DNA from: Arthrinium phaeospermum
Taxonomy: Eukaryota > Ascomycota > Sordariomycetes > Amphisphaeriales > Apiosporaceae
DNA length: 64,000 bases
Direction of reading: 5' to 3'
NCBI GenBank assembly: GCA_006503535.1
Contig: QYRS01000006.1
Location: 1,240,001 to 1,304,000 of the forward strand
Position 1 is the first letter of the stretch. Each line of letters begins with the position of its first letter. Shown here piece by piece: positions 22,843-32,729 of the stretch. The position numbers and the translations under genes were made by a program. The notes under the pieces are model-generated. The model was not told where the DNA came from, made no database searches, and was given only the letters and a program-made list of their open reading frames with translations.

Positions 22843-24105
22843 CTAACCATTGGTGCCGTAGTGCTTGGCCATGAGACCTTCGGCGGCCTCAACCATCCTC
22901 TCCTGGCTGTCCCGCTCCCGACGTTGACGCCGCTCGGCCGCCTCTTGCTCCACAAAAAGACGATCCTCCTCGTCCTCGGCCTCTTCGTGCCGACGACGGG
23001 GGCTGGTCTCGGCCTCCTGCTTCACACGCTCGGCGTGGTTCTCGCCATACTAGAGAAGGAGTCCTCGCGGAACTCCTTTTGATCCTCTTCCTCGAGGTCC
23101 TCCACTCTCCGCAGCGCCCGAGTCAGCTCGCCCTCCACGGCCAGTCGCTCCTCGTCGAGCTCTTGGTTGCGAAAGACCTGGCGACCGTTCTCCAGCGTCG
23201 TGTCGTCGACGGCCTTCTGCAGCGTGCGCTTTGAACGTCGGAGGAGGACCACTTCCTCTTTCCACTCCTCGCTCTGGGCCAGGCACTGCTGCTTCTCGTC
23301 CAGCTGGTTCGTGTCCAAGAGCTCCTGGTTCATCTCCCCGTAGCGGTCGCACTGGCGCCGCGTGGCTTCGATCTCTTCGTTGCGTTGGGCCACGAGCTGG
23401 TTGGCGGTGCGGAGCTCCCCGTTGAACCAGGCGGCAGGCGATTGGCAGCGTCGCGCTCCTCCTCTCTCTGGGTCGCCAGCGCTTGGGCGGCGCGGGTCTC
23501 GTCTTGCTGCTGATTCAAAAGTCCTTGGATGGCGCGGGCCCGGTCGCGCGACACGTCTCTCTCACGGCGAAGGGCCGTCTTCTCCTCCGCCAGGTAGTCC
23601 CGCTCCGCCTTGACACGGTTGTAGCCTTGGATCAACTGGACATTGGCCTTCTCATACCCCGACACTTTACCCTCCAATACCATGATATCCTCTCGAGCCT
23701 TGCGACGCTCGTCCTCCAGGGCCTCCTCTGCAGCTCGCTCGTTCTCCGCGGCCTGGAGTTGGGCTTCGGTGTACGGCCGATTGTACCAGCCGGCCTCCGA
23801 GACCAGGACCGGAGCGCCAGGGACCTGAGAACCTCTATCGTCATCGAGGATATCCATGGGAGCGTGGCCATCGCTGCCGGCGTGGTCATCGCTGCCGTCC
23901 TGGTCATCGCTGCCGGCGTGATCGTCGTTGCCGGCCGGTCGTCGCTGCCGGCCTGGTCGTCGTTGCCGGCCTGGTCGTCGTTGCCGGCCTGGTCGTCGTT
24001 GCCGGCCCGGTCGTCGATGTCGGCCTGGTCGTCGATGTCGGCCTGGTCATCACTGCCGTCCTGGTCACCACTGCTGGCCTGGTCGCCGCTGCCGTTGTCG
24101 GCCAT
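22843..24105 (-). pseudogene. Acidic-repeat plus coiled-coil protein, three frameshifts
   Basis: Begins at 24105 with about 14 hexapeptides of the form GNDDQA, then a spacer (MDILDDDRG, then GWYNRPYTEAQLQAAENE), then about 250 residues of continuous Glu/Arg/Gln-rich coiled coil ending MAKHYGTNG. The reading frame is lost three times: at 23931-23936 (one base missing in a CCGGCCGG stretch inside the repeat), at 23431-23436, and at 23045-23052. In each case the same protein character continues one frame away. No enzyme domain seen; structural or scaffolding role is only a guess. Its start lies 40 bp after the stop of the next upstream gene, too close for two independent fungal genes, so both may be one gene split by another indel. 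Confidence 0.55.
23858..24096 (-). repeat. 18-bp coding minisatellite (GNDDQA hexapeptides)
   Basis: Roughly 13-14 units of 18 bp (GGCCTGGTCGTCGTTGCC on +), the central units being identical and the outer ones diverged. On the minus strand each unit encodes an Asp-rich hexapeptide. Confidence 0.9.
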
Positions 24106-24145
24106 GTCGGGAGGGGGACCCGAAGTAGCATCCCCCTGTGCCTTG

Positions 24146-24936
24146 CTAGAATGCAGCAGCCTCGGCCTTCTTCTTGGCTTCCATCTTCTTGATGAAGTTC
24201 GTGAAACTGCAGGCAGCGGGGTTGGCTCTCGGGCGGTCCTCGAACCGAATAAGAGGCTCCATAGCTCTCATGGGCAGCATCTCTTGGCTCAGATCTACAG
24301 GCGAAGTGTCAGCGTTCAAGCAGTCTTCGTACTTGTGAGGTGGATTGAGGGACGTGACTAACCGATATCCTTCAGAACACCGAACTGCTGGTTGGCACCA
24401 CTTCGGGCGGGATCGTCCAGAGGGGGGATGCGTTGGAACAAAAGGCTGTGGAAGTGCTTGCGGATGAGCTCCTTCGTGTCGGCGTGATAGCGGTTCTTTG
24501 CTTCCACCTGCGAAAGCTTCGGGTAGATGACCTGGGGATCCTTCGTGCCGATTGTGTAGCGCCAGCGGATCTCCTCGTCGACGAGGGCGTGGATGAAACT
24601 GCGCTTGTAGTACTCGTTCTTTTCGCGGTTCTCGCGATTGAATGCCAGACGGGTGCTGCAATTGTGGTCAATAATGCGAGCCACCGCTTCGGTTCCAGCG
24701 GGCGAGCCGAAGCCCAGAACCTCAGCAACATCATCAGCAGCACGATAGGTGAGAAGGCGGTGCTGCTGCGTTCTGTGAAGGGCCTGGAAAATTACGACGA
24801 GGTTGACTTGAAACAACGTAAACCTCGTGTTGTTCAAGTCGCGGGGGTACATGATTTGGTGCTCCAATTTGGTGAGCTTGAGGGTGTCACCAGTGAAGCC
24901 GAAGGGCATCTTATTCGCTTTTGTGGCTCCAGACAT
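24146..24936 (-). CDS. Unknown protein, 240 residues, two exons
   Basis: Exon 1 24363-24936, exon 2 24146-24294, intron 24295-24362 with GTTAGT donor, GCTGAC branch and TGTAG acceptor. The start at 24936 (MSGATKANK) is chosen over an upstream in-frame ATG at 24975. The protein is mixed alpha-type, with basic, hydrophilic stretches (NRENREKNEYYKRSF, then YHADTKELIRKHFHSLLFQR), no membrane helix and no motif I recognise. It ends in a Lys/Ala helix (FIKKMEAKKKAEAAAF). The stop is only 40 bp before the acidic-repeat gene on the same strand, and the bases between are open in another frame, so the two may form one longer protein. A run of 30 G lies ~120 bp upstream of the start. Confidence 0.6.
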
Positions 24937-25049
24937 CGTTACAGGATTGGAGCGAGCTGAAGTGTGTTCTGTCAAGATGAAACAAGATGAGTGGGAAAAG
25001 GATATGTGTTTGTGGAGGGAAGAGGTGAGAGCCCTTGAGCTGAGGTGGT

Positions 25050-25052
<3 letters not shown>

Positions 25053-25082
<30 letters not shown>
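25053..25082. repeat. Uninterrupted run of 30 G
   Basis: Thirty consecutive G on the + strand, 117 bp upstream of the minus-strand start at 24936. Length is likely unreliable in any read technology. On the + strand it could form G-quadruplexes. Confidence 0.95.
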
Positions 25083-25083
<1 letters not shown>

Positions 25084-26227
25084 TGAATGATTGAAGCTCG
25101 ATTTTTCCTCCTTCTGTTAACACAGTTAGGAAGGAATCCAAAGTTATCAATCAAGTTACTTGGTTACTGATGTACTGTGGTGCTTTGAGATGATGGGTCG
25201 GGAAGTGGGAGATCACACCAAAGAGAAATGGTGTGGAGAAAGTTGAGCTTCTCAAGTCGAGTAATTTCCCTTGGCTCGTTGCAGTGTGGGGGAAAAACGA
25301 AATCAACCAAGTCCAAGTCGGTGGAATGTTTTCGTGATTGACTGTTGTGGTAGCAGTTCGGGCTGGTGTGCTATAGTAGTGAACACAAGTTAACTTTTGT
25401 GGAGCTGGGTATGCTACATTGATAACAGCCATTGACCAATCAAATTAGGGCAACTTGGGGAGCTTAGGGTGACTTACTACCTGTATCTCAAGCAGGTGGG
25501 GTGTGCACCTAAATTTTAGCAGTCTTCTCTAGAGATGGCCGCATGGCGGAATAACGGGAATCCATATCGATCTGGCAAGAATCCTCAAGCTCAATAAGAC
25601 ATGGATGGACTTTGCCCGCCCCCCGCTCACTCGCCCAGGTGGAAGTGATGGTTCAGAACCTGGGCTACTCATTAAGTAAGCTAAGCCCATCCGACACTGA
25701 AGACCAAAAGGCTTGATAAGTCTAGGTTCTTGGCCCCCCTTACAGGATCGGCCTTCAGGTGCTACATCTACTTTAAACAGGTCCTCTAGAGTGGCTCTCC
25801 CATACCTGTGATAGCATAAGCATGCCTTTCGTGAGACTAGACTGCTCAATGCAGAGCCTGGCAGATCCGACCAATGCTTTTGTGATTGGTCCTCTAATGA
25901 CTGCTCCTACGACGTGGATATGATAGTAATTGTCTGGACTCATCTGGTAATTGTTTTCCATATTCAGCAGATCACGGGGGTCTATGTAACGCAATAATCC
26001 CGATATCTTATCCTCTCTTACCTACCTTGTAGTGGTGCCCGCGGCTGACCGGATTAGCTCAATTGTGTACTGCCCATAGCATGCCATGTTAAGTCCAAAT
26101 GCTTGAGCAAGGCTTCGAATTTATCCTCTCATTAAAGCTGACGTCAGTTACTATGGCATTCACCTGGTTGGGTACGTGGTTGTCGTGATGATTGTTTTGG
26201 AGGTGGGAGTGAAACGGCTGGGTTAAC

Positions 26228-26310
26228 GAAGAAAAAGAAAAAGAAAAGAAAAAGAAAAAGAAAAGAAAAAGAAAAAGAAAAAGAAAAGAAAAAGAAAAAG
26301 AAAAAGAAAG
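26228..26310. repeat. Polypurine (GAAAAA/GAAAA)n tract
   Basis: About 83 bp of G separated by runs of three to five A, wholly purine on the + strand. Immediately right of it lies a tRNA-like B-box motif on the minus strand. Confidence 0.9.
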
Positions 26311-26959
26311 CATTTTGATTCATTTGCACAACCCCGGATTCGAACTGTGGTTTCTGCTCTAGGTACCTGCTATGCCTGTAATGGGTGCTGTTTGATTGCG
26401 CCTATCAATTGGTTCAGGTGCTGTAGCTTAGGTGTGTGCACCTAAGGTGCAATTGATTGCCCGCACATACTTGTTTCGAGTTAGTTGTAGTACGCAAGGC
26501 TTGCTGAGCTCATGAGTGCTGGTCACTCTGCAACCCGTCCAGAATATGTATCAGGTTGACACTATCATATTCTGGTGTCATTGAATTCATGAACTCTGGA
26601 GGAATATGAGCAATACCCTGGGATATGGAGATACAATGCCAGTATTCTTGCGAGTAATAACTCGCTTTGTTTTACTGAGGGAGAATGCTATTCGATAATC
26701 CAGAGCAACTTCAGAAACAGCCTTACCCGAACGTATCCACGTATTTTTAAGGAAATAAAATATATAAAAGGATGAAAAAGAACCAAAAAAAAGTAGGCTA
26801 CCCGGTTCCCACCCCTCAGTGAGGACACGTCACCCAAGAGGTGGCTAATCTCTTGAATGCCGGCCTCACCACGAGTGAACAACAGTGGGATCGCAAGGGC
26901 CTAGCCAAGTGGGGAATTCAGGATCAACCTGACATTCCAGGAACAAAGGCTCAACCTAA

Positions 26960-27110
26960 CATTCCAAGGAGGCGCGGGGTCTTGAACCATCACTCATACC
27001 AAACTACGAACATCCGGAGGTGCCACCCTCTATACCTTCGTAGCCGTCAAGATCCTTTAGTCCAGACCGGCACACATGACCGCTAAGCCATTGTGCCACC
27101 CTGCTGGAAA
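26960..27110 (-). repeat. tRNA-like, possibly SINE-derived relic
   Basis: The minus strand reads TGGCTTAGCGGTC, close to a tRNA A box, and about 105 bases later GGTTCAAGACC, close to a B box (RNA polymerase III internal promoter elements). Between them is an inverted repeat CTACGAA...TTCGTAG that could form a hairpin. The T-arm stem does not pair well, so it is not a functional tRNA. A and B box wording is from known tRNA genes; the SINE interpretation is inferred. Confidence 0.3.
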
Positions 27111-27392
27111 CTGCAACTATTTCGTTACATAACCCCCCTCCCCCAACCTTTTCGTGGTACAACTGGGATGTATCTAATCACATGACTGTACGGACCTACC
27201 ACCATCTCCTTAGCTACCTACAGTGCAACGCCGCATAAGTGCAGATGCATTGAACCTCGTCGCGATGTCTCTTCTGCTTCTATCAACCCGTAGCTCTCGC
27301 ATCGTGACCGCCCTGCAAAACATGAACTTGCCTTTCCTCCCCTCATCGCCTCCCTCCCCATCCCACCGCCGCCGCCGCCGCCACCCACCCAA

Positions 27393-27953
27393 CTAAAGCT
27401 TCATCTTAATCTCGCCGCCGCGAAACTTCTTCTGCGCTTTGACGACCAAACCAGCTGCTGTGCCGTGACCGACCACTCCCTATTCTCGTCGCAAATAAAA
27501 TACATTCAGATCCATGCGTCCCCCTTGCGCACCCGCGGTAAACACCCGCCCCAACTCCTCGTCAGGCTCAACCCGCCGTTTGCACTCTGCATTCAGCGTC
27601 ACCGTGTCATGTTGAACATCTTGACCCGGCGCGCCGCCGCCAGGTTATGGTGCCGCGTCAGCGGCAGCGTTTCCCCGTCCACGATGGCCGGTAGCCAGTT
27701 CGGGCCCGGCTTGTGGGCCTCGACGGCGGCGTAGTCGGGTTTCGGTTTGGGTGGGTGGGGCTCCTGGAACCAGCCCTCCGTGGTGGGGATCGAGGGGCCG
27801 ACGGGCTTGGTCAGGTCGCAGCGCCAAGATCCGGAGCATTCCCTTTTGCGCGTACTGCACTTGCAAATGGCTCGTGAGGTGGCTCAGCTTGATCTGCGTT
27901 ATAGTGACGTCGCCGTCGGTGCACTCGCTGGCGCGCGTGAACTCGAAATGCAT
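27393..27953 (-). pseudogene. Unknown gene readable only across several frameshifts
   Basis: From MHFEFTRASECTDGDVTITQ at 27953 the minus strand is coherent in consecutive pieces of different frames: a first piece to about 27855, then CDLTKPVGPSIPTTEGWFQE to RRVKMFN, then DTVTLNAECKRRVEPDEELG to VFYLRRE, and an end FRGGEIKMKL before a stop at 27393-27395. Each piece has GC-rich third positions. The protein has no motif I can name, no signal peptide and no membrane segment; coding may extend upstream of 27953 without an ATG in view. At least three single-base shifts are needed. Whether these are decay or base errors is open. Confidence 0.45.
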
Positions 27954-29148
27954 CTTCAGGGCGTTTGGTTGGGCCGGGAGATGCTGACGATCTAGGATTC
28001 GTACATATGACCTTGTCTAGCAAATGACTTTCTACCTAGATATAGAATACTTGCTTGAACCTACTGTCCAGTCATTGTGCCAGGAAACTGTATACGTGCG
28101 AGGTCCCGTCCCTTTGAGGTTGAACTGCTGCCTTAGTAGTTTGGCCATGTCCTTATAGAAATAGATGAGATTTTATTATGTGGCTTATAGTGTAATCTAG
28201 TTGGAACCCCAATGAAAGGAGAAGAACATGCCCTGAAATGAGATCTAGATGGGTCTCTTGGTTCTATGTCCAATGCCCATATGGGGTTTTGCAGTTTCAA
28301 GGGGCCTGGCCTGTCCGCGGCTGGACTTGAGCAAAATAAGACGACTCTGTCCTCCAAACTTCAACTTACTGGCAATACCGAGACCATTTCAATGGCGTGT
28401 TGATCTATGTCAGCACCAAGAGCCACGAACCAGGAATCAGCACGTTCTTATGTTGGAAACCCAGATGCACATTTGTATTGCAATTGCTTATCCACGTGAC
28501 CGCCCGTCGGTGCTCTATTAATGAACACGATGCGGCTATCAGTCGCGCATACTTGCATCCAATGAGATACTGAAGTGAAGTTGGAATAACCTACTTGGTC
28601 TATGTTTAGGTTGGCGCTAGCGAAGCTAATGAGGCTTATAAGTGTATACGATAGACTTAGTTGGCGATAAGAGGGTTGTGCCACGAGCCAGTCTTGGTGC
28701 GATCAAGCCCAATGACAACGTATCCTCGCGTAACTTCTCCGATCCCGTCGTACATAGCACCAAGTCAAAAGCATTAGTTAGCACAGCAATGTGGAAAATC
28801 AGCCACAATACAGACTTTTAAGGTCATAAGAGTGCTGACTGGGAAGATTACGAATGGCATTCATTACAAATAATATCCCGTGTCATAGTTGCCAGAGGGG
28901 TATGGTCCGTTTTTGATCGATATGTCTTCGGCAGAGGATCCTGCCTCTTTCCGCCAATCAACTCAGTCTATCGAAAAGGAATGAATGTCAAAGTACCTTC
29001 CCCAACGCCATGCTCTTTCGAATATCATACTAAGTTGATTCTTAAAGTGAAGTACTGTCAGTGATGAAGTTCTACTTACAATTAACATAGGTATAGAAGG
29101 AATGTTCAAAATGACGGAAACATACTGAGCAAAGCCAACACGCCGTGC
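27954..29148. other. Intergenic, AT-rich
   Basis: Promoter of the broken gene on the left and 3' flank of the protease-like gene on the right. A 78-residue minus frame at 28448-28684 starts with a hydrophobic signal-like stretch but has only two Cys and AT-rich codons; not called. Confidence 0.5.
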
Positions 29149-31680
29149 TCATAACCATTTTGGGCCTAGTAAAGGTGGTGTCGCTGGAGGTTGTGGTGGA
29201 CTGCCAGACGATTGTGCCGTGCAAGAAGGTGTCCTTGTGGCAATGTCCTCACAACCCTCCACCAACGCATCCTGCTGCCTCACGCCCTGAGAACCGCAGT
29301 CGTTGTGGTGGTCCCCAATTACTCTGCTGCTGCCCTTGGGCCCTTCGGGTAGACTGAGTGTAGCATCCTTGACATTCGCGGGATGATGGTCTCCCAATAC
29401 CCCAACGTCGATCCTGTCGGGCCCCGGGGTGAAAGACATGCGCAGAGGCGAGGTAATTGCGCTGGCTATGTAGCTGCCACTATCGCGCGCCGTAGAGCCG
29501 CCTCCTTCAACAGGACTAGTAGCAGCCGACAAGCTACCAGGAATGATCATCGACTCCCTCCGCGCTATGGCGGACCGCGCTTCTTCCGTATCGACCGCGG
29601 TGGAGGAGCTCAACGTGTCCCGGCGGTCGGGAGTGAAAGCCGAGACATGATTTTGGTGGTAAAAGTAGTCCCCCTCGAGCTCCACGGGGCGGACAGGGGC
29701 ATCGAGCTCGGTCCAGCCCACGGGTCTGTCAAAGGCCCAGGGATGCCCGACGGCCTCGGCGGCGTCGGGCTGTGGGTGCTTTGCTTCGAGTTCGGTGGCG
29801 TACGGGTTGATCCACCTCTGTTTACTGAAATGCTTGAGGATCGGGAGGGGCCGCTTGAGCTTGATGCGCCAGTAGGCCATGAAGCCCGTGAAGACGGCCA
29901 CGGCGCCGCAGGGGAGCCCGGCTCCCAACCCGATAGCCAGGCCGTTGGACGATGTCGACTGCCCATCGTCCGCTGGACCGGTACCGTTTGTCGTGGGGGG
30001 CGGTCGGGCGGTCTCCCAATGCTGAAACCCTTCGGCCGCCGCGTAGGTCTGGAGCGGGGCGATGGAGGACGTCACGACCGAGGTGGGAAACGGGCCTGTC
30101 AGCGAGGCGGCGGGGGTCGCCAAGGGGATGAGGGCGCCCTTGCTGGGGAAGCGGATCAGGTAGGAGCCCGAGGGGGTCGGGTTGGATTGCGCGATGCCGA
30201 TCTCGCTGTTTTCTTGATCGAACACTACTCTAAATAACAGAAGATTAGCTAGGTATTGGCCTTTCCCCTTTGATCCTATCGGATAAGGTAGCATGTGATG
30301 TTGGGAGCTCACAAGTCGATCGCATGAATGCCTCGCCGAGACCAAAGGTGTCAGTCCCTTTGACAATGGCAAACTGGCATGTTGGGTCCTGGGGGCTGGT
30401 GAACATGTCTTTCGAGACGCGCTTGGTATCGAGATTGCTAGGTAGCACCAGTGAAGACATGGAAATGTTGACCATCGGTCCTGTCGACGCCGCCCCGGTC
30501 TCGTCTTCTGCCGAAGAAAACACAAACGAGAAGTACGCGGGACTATTTCCCATATGACAGGGAATGATCGCCATCCCCTCGCGCGATGGATCCGTCGAAG
30601 CCCCGACCTCCTTGTAGATAGCCTCGACCAGGTCACCGGGAAGCAGGATCGCGCTCGAGCCCATGAAGATCTCCACCAGCAGCGGGCGGGTTCCGAAATC
30701 TAGGACGTCCGTTCCCGTGATGCTCACGGCCAATACGGTGCTCAGTTGAACCCCCAGGCGGTCATCCTTCGACTTGTCGAGCTGGAGGGGATAGGTCTTG
30801 AGGCGCGTCAAGGTGCCTCTGAACTTTTGCGTGTCTATGCCCCCGAACATCAAAGATCCGGCCTTTCCAGCTGCGCGCCGCCCATCGGTTAGCCTTTGAT
30901 ATGAGCCCCAGAAAGGGCGGTTGAAGGAAGAAGAAGCGAGGTTTCGTCTTCCACCAGATTGACGGCATCTCTCACATACGTACCCAGATCGCCTAACCAC
31001 ACGCTGTAAGCACTCGTCGTCGACAAGCCAGCTGCCGCGAACGCCGCCGTTAGGGAGGGGCGCGAGGTTTTCTGTGTGTCTATGATCCCACCCAATCCGA
31101 CGACTGCTTGCAGTTCTGTGTCGTTGGCCGTGGCCCCGAAGGAGACATTTGTCACTTTGGCGTTGCCTACATGCCAGGCGTCCGTGAAGAACTGTCCGTA
31201 CGCGCCCGGAGGGCTTTGCATGGTGTACTTTTCCTTGCCTTGGGAACTGCTCGAAACGTTGGGGTCATCTGGTAGCATGCGCGCAAAGATTCCCTATGTC
31301 AACCATCTGCCCATCCGTCGAGTCTTTCTAGCGTTCTTGGCTGGGCGGGCGGTCGGGTGTATCTTACATGTACCATGCGGGCAGCCGTCGTCGCTGTCGC
31401 ACGGCGGCTGTGAGCCATCATGCAACGGCAACACGCTTAAAGTAGTAGAGACAATCCCCAGCTCGAACTTCTGCGGGGGCGATCCGATGCCAAACTCGGC
31501 CGTGTATGTTAGGTTCGGGCCGGCGAGACGCAGGCTCAGCTCGTTCGTCGTGGTTCCGCCGGCGGTGTTGGCTCGTGGGGCTCTCTGATCTGGGGTGGCG
31601 AGCCCGCGCCGTTGCTCCTGTGCTATTTGCCGCGCGTGAGTGACGGCAAGGAGAAAGGCTGCGAAAAGCGATGTTCGCAT
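29149..31680 (-). CDS. Pepsin-fold membrane protein lacking catalytic aspartates
   Basis: Four exons: 31368-31680, 30984-31268, 30313-30870, 29149-30227; 744 residues. All introns are phase 1; splicing gives CPHGTYDPNVSSSS, a typical pepsin-family junction. Order: signal peptide (SLFAAFLLAVTHA), pepsin N-lobe starting YTAEFGIGSPPQ, C-lobe with GSLMFGGIDT, a Ser/Thr linker, one transmembrane helix (LAIGLGAGLPCGAVAVFTGF) and a ~210-residue Ser/Pro-rich cytosolic tail. The N-lobe site where families have DTGSS reads VSTTLS, and the C-lobe site reads FMGSS instead of DTGSS, so neither catalytic Asp is present. By family knowledge this cannot work as a normal aspartic protease; a cell-surface binding or sensing role is inference. 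The fourth junction (RST then LVFDQEN) is the least certain. Confidence 0.8.
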
Positions 31681-32729
31681 GTCGCTGTCGGGTGCTTGTG
31701 GGAAACGAAAAAGACGGCTACATGGAGGGCGGGGGAAGGAAGCGAAACAGTTGACTGTTTGAATGCTTCACGGGAAATCTCAAAATGTCAAGTCTCTTGG
31801 CGGAAAGTGTTGAGAATCCTGAGATGTTGGAACCAGACACAATTCGGCAGAGATCCTGGGGCTTGTGACATTGCTAGAGATAGGAGGAGGATAGGTTGGG
31901 AGGCATAAGGGTGTTCTAGCGGCCTTCGATCTGGATAGGCTAGATGCGATCTCTGCGACAACCAACGCATATTCAGTGCCACACAAACGCCCGGTGCCGT
32001 AAGTGGAAAACAATTCTTGGTGTGGTGGCCGGTAGTGGCCGGAGATGATCTGCGCGATGCATGATTCTTATCATGCAGTCCTGCAGTCATAATCTTAGCC
32101 GTCACGGTTAGCAAATAAACTTCTTTCTCCGTCTTATTCGCGGCTGACCGGTTGGTAGGTTGGTTCGCCCGAGTCTTGAAATGCCTGCATGACCCTGAGC
32201 CAGGTCTTCATGCCAGGGGCCCCTGCTCGGGTTACAGACCATTCCAATGGACGACACGTGTGCGACTGAATTCTCGCCAGTTATATTGCGATTCGGAGTA
32301 AGGATTGAGAACCACCGTTCTGCCCCTAGCGTGGCAAGCAGGGATCGGTAGCAAACTCGCCTGAGCCACTTACGAGGCAAAGCAGGTTCGGGGCAGTTTT
32401 ATGGCGTCGGTAGTACGGTCCGACCGTTTTTCGATACGAGTGTTTGCTCAAAAGCTAAGCCCCGAAATTATGCGGTTGGCAGGTTTCTAACCTATGAACT
32501 CATATCAGAGACAAACAGGGCTTAGGTCAAGCTACCATTGGACCTCTGAGGGGACAAAGCCTATGTGCACCCCCTAAACCTGCATTCGCATTCAATTCCA
32601 TGTTTAACAAAAAGCGTGAGGCCTTGAGGCACTGGCACTGCTTCATCTCTGTTAAAGCTGAATGCCCTTTTGCCCCTTTCCCAACTGGCATGACATGGGT
32701 ATTCCCAACCATGCCCGCGACTAACCCTG
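31681..32729. other. Intergenic, no supported gene
   Basis: Promoter of the pepsin-fold gene and 3' flank of the oxidoreductase gene. Short frames at 31788-32114 and 32108-32380 have no domain support. Confidence 0.5.

Larger units (their letters stand above)
24937..27392. other. Intergenic with simple repeats and tRNA-like relics
   Basis: Nearly 2.5 kb without coding support. It holds the G30 run, the GAAAAA tract, and the tRNA-like segment listed separately. Around 26318-26350 the minus strand reads AGTTCGAATCC, a B-box-like element, but no foldable tRNA surrounds it. Confidence 0.5.

Noticed and set aside
28448..28684. Possible 78-residue small secreted (effector-like) protein
   Set aside because: The hydrophobic start is signal-like, but there are only two Cys, AT-rich codons and no supporting splice or promoter evidence.
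29383..30237. 284-codon plus-strand open frame
   Set aside because: Antisense to the linker, membrane helix and tail of the pepsin-fold gene; no domain of its own.
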